A stretch of DNA of 64,000 nt from CALINB01 sp938045325 (GTDB lineage Bacteria > Pseudomonadota > Alphaproteobacteria > Rhodospirillales > CALINB01): the NCBI GenBank assembly GCA_038114465.1, contig JAYNQW010000016.1:3165-67164 (forward strand), read 5' to 3'. Below are positions 60,267 through 64,000 of this stretch, in pieces (the first letter of the stretch is position 1; each line of letters starts with the position of its first letter). The position numbers were made by a program, and so were the translations under genes. The notes beneath the pieces were generated by a model. That model worked only from the letters and a program-made list of their open reading frames with translations. It had not been told where the DNA came from and did no database searches.

Positions 60267-61679
60267 TTGTTTCGTAAAGATTGGACTCGCAGGGACGCTC
60301 TGCGATCAATACTATCTGTCGCTGGTGTTGCGGCCGTGCCCGCAGCGCTTTCGGGCTTGTCCGGGTGCTCATATGGGATCGAATCGTCTGGGTCTTATAT
60401 CCATGGGCGGATCAAACCAAAGAATTTAAGCGCGGTCAGTCACTGGACTGACATCATGTTGCAGGCCGTCCGCAATCAGTCGGTCATTCCGCCGCTGGCA
60501 ACCCGCGCTTTTGCCATGGGGCATTTGGCCGGTTTCCTTGCGGTTAACGGCGTTACGCCGCGCTACCGCACGAAATTCAATGTGGGGGAAGGCCCGAAGA
60601 ACGCAACGCCGGAGGTGGCCTATGCCGTCGCTTTCGCTACTGCCATCGAAGATGCATTTCAAGCCTTGTTCCCATTGGACCTGAGCCGCTATTTGGCGAA
60701 ATTCCCGGATGGCGATGGCAAAACCCAAGCGGTTAACTGGGGCAAAAAAGTTGGCTCTTATGTTGTTGGCATGCGCACAAGGGATGGTGGCGAGGCAAGT
60801 CAGGCTAATTTCTACCATGGCCGTTATCCGCAACGGAATGATGCTTTGTCCTGGTCGCCGACGGGTCCGTTTTACGGTGCAGAGGCCGGTCCGGCCTTCG
60901 GCAGTTTCGGGCGTGGTGCGGTTCCTGGATGGGGCGCTCAGAAACCTTGGGCTATGAAAAATGCCGCTGATTTCCTGGCGGTCGATTTCCCCGAAATGGG
61001 CAGCGCCGAGTTCGTTCGTCAATTTAAGAAGATTAAAACGATCGGCGGAATTAATAGTTCAACCCGCACACCTGATGAGACACAAATTGCGTTTTTCTGG
61101 GAAGATGGACCGCGTGGTGTAACCCCGCCGGGCCATTGGCAGATAATTGCGATGGAGATCATTCAGGAAATGGACTTCGATCTGTTGGAGCAGGCGCGGC
61201 TATTTGCAATGATGAGCATGAGCCAAGCCGATGCCGCGATCACCACATGGCACAGCAAGTATGTTCATGAAATTTTGCGTCCAGAAACAGCAATCCGTCA
61301 AAGAGTGCCAGCTTTTGGTAACAAAGCTTTGGCTGGTGAGCTAGACCCGAATTGGCAGACCCTGATCCCAACACCGGGGTTCCCGGCGTATGTTTCCGGC
61401 CATTCAGCATTCAGCGCAGTATCTGCTCGGATGATCGCTAAATTCATTGGTCGCGATGCCATTAACTTCGCCAGTTCATCACCTGACTTGGTCAATTGGC
61501 CTGTTCAGCTTACCGGTGTTCGGCGTTCATGGACCAGTCTGTGGCAAGCAGCCCAAGAAGGTGGCGATAGCCGTGAATATGGCGGCATCCATTGGGAGTC
61601 CGACAATACTGAGGGGCTTCGGATTGGTCGTGACCTTGCCGATTTCGTCTTCAAAAACGCCTTTGAACGGGTGGGCTGA
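60267..61679 (+). CDS. Vanadium-dependent haloperoxidase/PAP2-family Tat-exported lipoprotein
   Basis: 470 residues from TTG 60267, chosen because AAAGGGGAGG ends 6 nt upstream; an open frame to 60186 adds unlikely residues. The N-terminus has a twin-arginine motif (TRRDALRSIL), hydrophobic core and lipobox LSGC, so it is probably a Tat-exported lipoprotein. The vanadate/phosphate pocket is complete: K and RP in HSKYVHEILRP, SGHSAFS (from PAYVSGHSAFSAVS), and R...H in SREYGGIHWESDN. Family members oxidise halides with H2O2 or act as phosphatases. It is followed after 3 nt by a porin gene. Confidence 0.9.
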   Translation: MFRKDWTRRDALRSILSVAGVAAVPAALSGLSGCSYGIESSGSYIHGRIKPKNLSAVSHWTDIMLQAVRNQSVIPPLATRAFAMGHLAGFLAVNGVTPRYRTKFNVGEGPKNATPEVAYAVAFATAIEDAFQALFPLDLSRYLAKFPDGDGKTQAVNWGKKVGSYVVGMRTRDGGEASQANFYHGRYPQRNDALSWSPTGPFYGAEAGPAFGSFGRGAVPGWGAQKPWAMKNAADFLAVDFPEMGSAEFVRQFKKIKTIGGINSSTRTPDETQIAFFWEDGPRGVTPPGHWQIIAMEIIQEMDFDLLEQARLFAMMSMSQADAAITTWHSKYVHEILRPETAIRQRVPAFGNKALAGELDPNWQTLIPTPGFPAYVSGHSAFSAVSARMIAKFIGRDAINFASSSPDLVNWPVQLTGVRRSWTSLWQAAQEGGDSREYGGIHWESDNTEGLRIGRDLADFVFKNAFERVG

Positions 61680-61682
61680 GCC

Positions 61683-62690
61683 ATGAAGAATAAAAAAATG
61701 AATAAAAACTATCTCTCGGCGGGCGTTGCCGCCGTATTGGGGGGGGCAATGATGTTTGCGTCGCCCGTCGCCGCAGACAGCCTGCCGATCAACTATGATG
61801 ATCTGTCGTTTGTTGAAGAACCGCTGGCGCTCGATGTCGGCGTTGGCACGCTGAGCTTTAGCGCGCTGGCCGATCAAGCGGTGACCCATGAGTTCAACGG
61901 AAACGAAACGACCACCTATGACACGGTCGCCAAGGCACAGTTCAACTTCGAAACCGAACTGCCTAACAGCATGACCCTGGCCATGCAGTATGTTGGCACT
62001 TTCACCAGGCTTGCCGATGATGAAATCACCGAGACCTACGCCTTATCCATCGCTGATTCATGGGGCACCATCGCGGTTGGTGAGGTTGCCGGCTTGGTCA
62101 AGGAACGCACTCGTCGGGGGCGGGGAGTTGGCAACGCCTCACTAGCCAATGACGATTTCCTCGGCGGGCTCGAGGCTGAATCTGCTTTCTACGGTGTTCG
62201 CGTCAATTCCTTCCAGGCTTCCCTGGCTGTTGATCGTGACGGCCAAGGCGCCATCGGCCTTTCCTTTGAGCAGCCTGTTTCACAGGGCAGTGTTTTTACC
62301 GCCGTGCGGCTGCAAAAAGGAGATACCAACGACGGCACCACATCAGGTGGCAAAGGGGATAGCTACGGCGGTGTGATCGTCGGTGGATATAGCTACGGCA
62401 GCTTCTCTATTGACGGCCAAATCGGTTACGAGCGTATCGACCTTGAAGCCAGCGGCAATGATAACAACAACACTTTCGCCTCGGTTGGTGCGAAGTATAA
62501 ATACGGCGTTTACAGCGTCTCTCTGGACTTGGGAGGTGGTGTGACCGACGGTGATACTCGCCACGCTGCGTCGCTGGGCTTCCGCGCCGATATGTTCCGG
62601 GGGGCGTCTTTCAACGCTGGGCTAAACCATAGTAATGCCTTCGGAAGCCGTTCCACAAAGGTGAAAGGCTCGATTCGTTACGAGTTCTAA
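61683..62690 (+). CDS. Outer-membrane porin
   Basis: 335 residues. Signal peptide (YLSAGVAAVLGGAMMFASPVAA), alternating short beta strands throughout, and a C-terminal aromatic strand ending KGSIRYEF with terminal Phe, the outer-membrane insertion signal. A loop with DGTTSGGKGDSYGG is glycine-rich. It resembles alphaproteobacterial general porins of the 16-strand type. Its ATG lies 3 nt after the haloperoxidase stop, so the pair is co-translated and may jointly serve an outer-surface function. About 65 bp later an insertion sequence begins. Confidence 0.87.
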   Translation: MKNKKMNKNYLSAGVAAVLGGAMMFASPVAADSLPINYDDLSFVEEPLALDVGVGTLSFSALADQAVTHEFNGNETTTYDTVAKAQFNFETELPNSMTLAMQYVGTFTRLADDEITETYALSIADSWGTIAVGEVAGLVKERTRRGRGVGNASLANDDFLGGLEAESAFYGVRVNSFQASLAVDRDGQGAIGLSFEQPVSQGSVFTAVRLQKGDTNDGTTSGGKGDSYGGVIVGGYSYGSFSIDGQIGYERIDLEASGNDNNNTFASVGAKYKYGVYSVSLDLGGGVTDGDTRHAASLGFRADMFRGASFNAGLNHSNAFGSRSTKVKGSIRYEF

Positions 62691-62756
62691 TCAAATTGCC
62701 AAGATAAATAAAGGCGGGCGTTGCACCTTCTACAATTCTCCCATGGGTGTGCCGCC

Positions 62757-62782
62757 TGTCTAGCCCCCAAGTTCAGTGCCAT
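62757..62782 (+). repeat. Left terminal inverted repeat of the IS3 element
   Basis: TGTCTAGCCCCCAAG onward. It pairs with the right repeat over TGTC, the C-run, and GCCA at the inner end, with several mismatches between. The orfB stop falls inside it. Confidence 0.75.
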
Positions 62783-63614
62783 TCCTGATTAGAGTTTCGG
62801 GCACTGGCGGCCGCATGTTCAGGGCCTGATGTGGTCGCACGTGATTGTACTGTCTGAGCCACTGGTTGATGACAATCTGAGCCTGCTTTGTCGTCGTGAA
62901 CCACTCGGCGTTGAGCACCTCGCGGCGGAGTGTGCCGTTGAAGCGTTCGTTGTATCCGTTCTCCCAGGGTGAACCGGGATAGATCCGGATGGGCTTGATG
63001 CCGACCCTTGCCAGCCAGTCCTGCATTGCCTGTGCGATGAACTCGGGACCATTGTCCGAGCGGATGTATTCCGGGGTGCCGTGGCGCAGCAGGAGTGGGT
63101 ATAGCGCCTCAAGCACATCGTCAGCCCTCATCCGGGTGCGAACCGTCACAGCCAGCACCTGGCGGGTGTACTCGTCCAGGACAGTCAGCATCTTGTAGCT
63201 CCGACCGTTGTCGAGCTTGTCGTGCACGAAGTCGATGGCCCAGACGTGATTGGGATGGGTTGGCCGCAACCGAATGATCGAGCTGTCCTTGTGATAGAGC
63301 CGCCGGCGCTTCTTGTCTCGTTGCGGCAGCTGAAGTCCTTCTTCGCGCCAGATCCGCTCAACCTTCTTGTGGTTCACCTTCCACCCTTCGATACGCAGCA
63401 GGACGGTAATCTTGCGATAACCGTAGCGCCCATACTGCTTCGCCAGCCGGATCAGTGCCAACCGCAGAGCATTGTCATCTTTGGGATCTGGTCGATATTG
63501 CAGGGAACTGCGGGCCAGACCAATAACCCGGCAGGTCCGTCGCTCCGACGTAGCAAGCTTCTGGCGAGTATGGATAACGGCCTGACGAAGCTGCTCTGTC
63601 GTCAGGCCCTGGGC
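62760..63614 (-). CDS. IS3-family transposase OrfB (DDE domain), read by frameshift from OrfA
   Basis: The frame is open from the end of orfA through 62760, about 284 codons; an in-frame start could be used internally, but the usual mode is a -1 shift giving OrfAB. After the HTH_21-like TRQKLATSERRTCRVIGLARSSLQ region, the rve integrase core shows the catalytic triad: Asp in VWAIDFVHD, Asp in YIRSDNGPEF, and Glu in ENGYNERFNG. YNHVRPHQAL is the typical C-terminal block. No stop or frameshift interrupts it, so the transposase may be active. A canonical A-rich slippery heptamer is not obvious near 63615. Confidence 0.9.
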   Translation of the reverse strand, partial: AQGLTTEQLRQAVIHTRQKLATSERRTCRVIGLARSSLQYRPDPKDDNALRLALIRLAKQYGRYGYRKITVLLRIEGWKVNHKKVERIWREEGLQLPQRDKKRRRLYHKDSSIIRLRPTHPNHVWAIDFVHDKLDNGRSYKMLTVLDEYTRQVLAVTVRTRMRADDVLEALYPLLLRHGTPEYIRSDNGPEFIAQAMQDWLARVGIKPIRIYPGSPWENGYNERFNGTLRREVLNAEWFTTTKQAQIVINQWLRQYNHVRPHQALNMRPPVPETLIRNGTELGG

Positions 63615-63889
63615 TTTAGATGGCTCAGACTTTCCTTGAGGATCAGCTTGTCCAACTCAAGCTCCGCAACGATCTTCTTCAGCCGCGCATTCTCCTTCTC
63701 AAGAGAACGCATCTCCGACAACTGAGACCGACCCATCCCGCCGAACCGCTTGCGCCAGTTGTAATATGTGGCGTCGCTGATACCCACGCCGCGACAGGCC
63801 GATGCCACGTCACTGCCGGCTGACAGCTTCACCTCAATCTCACGCAGCAGCTTCAGTATGTCCTCGTCCGAATGTCGTTTCCGAGCCAT
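63602..63889 (-). CDS. IS3-family transposase OrfA (helix-turn-helix protein)
   Basis: 95 residues from ATG 63889, 7 nt after AAAGGG. A helix-turn-helix (DVASACRGVGISDATYYNWRKRFGG) is followed by a leucine-zipper-like helix (LEKENARLKKIVAELELDKLILKE) used for multimerisation. It binds the inverted repeats and is joined to OrfB by frameshifting. The end of orfA overlaps orfB by a few codons in the -1 frame. Confidence 0.92.
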   Translation of the reverse strand: MARKRHSDEDILKLLREIEVKLSAGSDVASACRGVGISDATYYNWRKRFGGMGRSQLSEMRSLEKENARLKKIVAELELDKLILKESLSHLKPRA

Positions 63890-63917
63890 ATCCAATCCCT
63901 TTCCTGTACTAAAATAG

Positions 63918-63943
63918 TGGCCCAGTTTTAGGGGGGAAGGACA
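63918..63943 (-). repeat. Right terminal inverted repeat of the IS3 element
   Basis: Read inward on the minus strand it begins TGTCCTTCCCCCCTAAAAC. It lies 28 nt upstream of the orfA ATG. Confidence 0.78.
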
Positions 63944-63946
63944 GAG

Positions 63947-64000
63947 TGTCCTGCCCCCCTATAACTGATCCAGTTTTTTGATAGATTTACGGCTCAGTTT
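63947..64000 (+). mobile_element. Terminal end of a second, related IS element (cut by window edge)
   Basis: TGTCCTGCCCCCCTATAAC at 63947 onward closely matches the right repeat of the complete IS (TGTCCTTCCCCCCTAAAAC) for its first 25 or so bases, then diverges. It points away from the first element and is separated from it by only GAG (63944-63946). The remainder lies outside the window. Confidence 0.65.

Larger units (their letters stand above)
62757..63943 (-). mobile_element. IS3-family insertion sequence, complete
   Basis: About 1.19 kb bounded by imperfect inverted repeats: the left end begins TGTCTAGCCCCC (62757-62782) and the right end, read inward, begins TGTCCTTCCCCCC (63918-63943). 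Inside are orfA and orfB on the minus strand in different frames, the IS3 layout. No matching target duplication was found at the two sides (GCC left, GAG right), in keeping with a later rearrangement at the right side. Confidence 0.88.

Noticed and set aside
1..64000. tRNA or rRNA genes
   Set aside because: No cloverleaf-like or conserved rRNA sequence was seen in the intergenic regions, which are mostly short.

Overview
The window reads as chromosomal DNA of a motile, aerobic, hopanoid-making Gram-negative bacterium, most likely an alphaproteobacterium of the Rhodospirillales type. The basis is a full hpn gene set, MlaA/MlaC-type lipid-transport proteins, an RpoH-type sigma factor, MotAB, a TolC-dependent type I exporter and class III nucleotide cyclases. 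Genes are densely packed, many are translationally coupled by 4-nt overlaps, and GTG/TTG starts are common. This is inference from gene content; no rRNA or tRNA is present.

Region 1 (1-21190) looks like an organosulfonate catabolism locus. A minus-strand operon carries a TTT (TctCBA) carboxylate/sulfonate transporter, a CoA-acylating aldehyde dehydrogenase of the SauS type, an ADP-forming acyl-CoA ligase of the SucCD/MtkAB type and a quinone-oxidoreductase-like MDR protein. A divergent plus-strand operon carries (R)-sulfolactate sulfo-lyase SuyAB, a divergent succinate-dehydrogenase-like complex, a two-subunit class I fumarase-like hydratase, the SlcC/ComC dehydrogenase pair known from sulfolactate isomerisation, a sodium:amino-acid symporter, an EgtD-type histidine methyltransferase and two TauE-type anion exporters. 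Read together they suggest an undescribed route: saturated sulfonate (for example 3-sulfopropionate) -> sulfoacrylate -> sulfolactate -> stereo-inversion through sulfopyruvate -> pyruvate + sulfite, with sulfite export. The individual family calls are strong; the route is a hypothesis.

Region 2 (21194-46481), after an enolase-superfamily enzyme and a GST, is a hopanoid cluster: an MlaC-like protein, hpnC, hpnB, hpnD, hpnE, shc and hpnG on plus; hpnH and ispH on minus; then hpnA, hpnN, two more MlaC/HpnM-like genes and mlaA. Between hpnA and hpnN sits a phosphonate-headgroup cassette: nucleotidyltransferase, PhyH dioxygenase, PEP mutase fused to a nucleotidyltransferase domain, phosphonopyruvate decarboxylase and two CDP-alcohol phosphatidyltransferases, one lacking the last motif Asp. 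A ferritin-like diiron protein follows hpnN. Two runs of 10 N, each flanked by the same 9-bp word, split hpnH and hpnN artificially.

Region 3 (46482-59668) holds rpoH with a clear terminator, an MBL hydrolase, motB-motA, a type I secretion adaptor and ABC exporter with a long Pro/Gln-rich tail, a CHASE2 cyclase, and a convergent GAF-GAF-PAS cyclase coupled to a coiled-coil protein built of 36-residue repeats.

Region 4 (59669-64000) shows genome flux: a decayed WYL-regulator fragment, a Tat-lipoprotein vanadium haloperoxidase with a 21-bp tandem duplication in front, a porin, a complete IS3-family element, and the end of a second related element three bases away.
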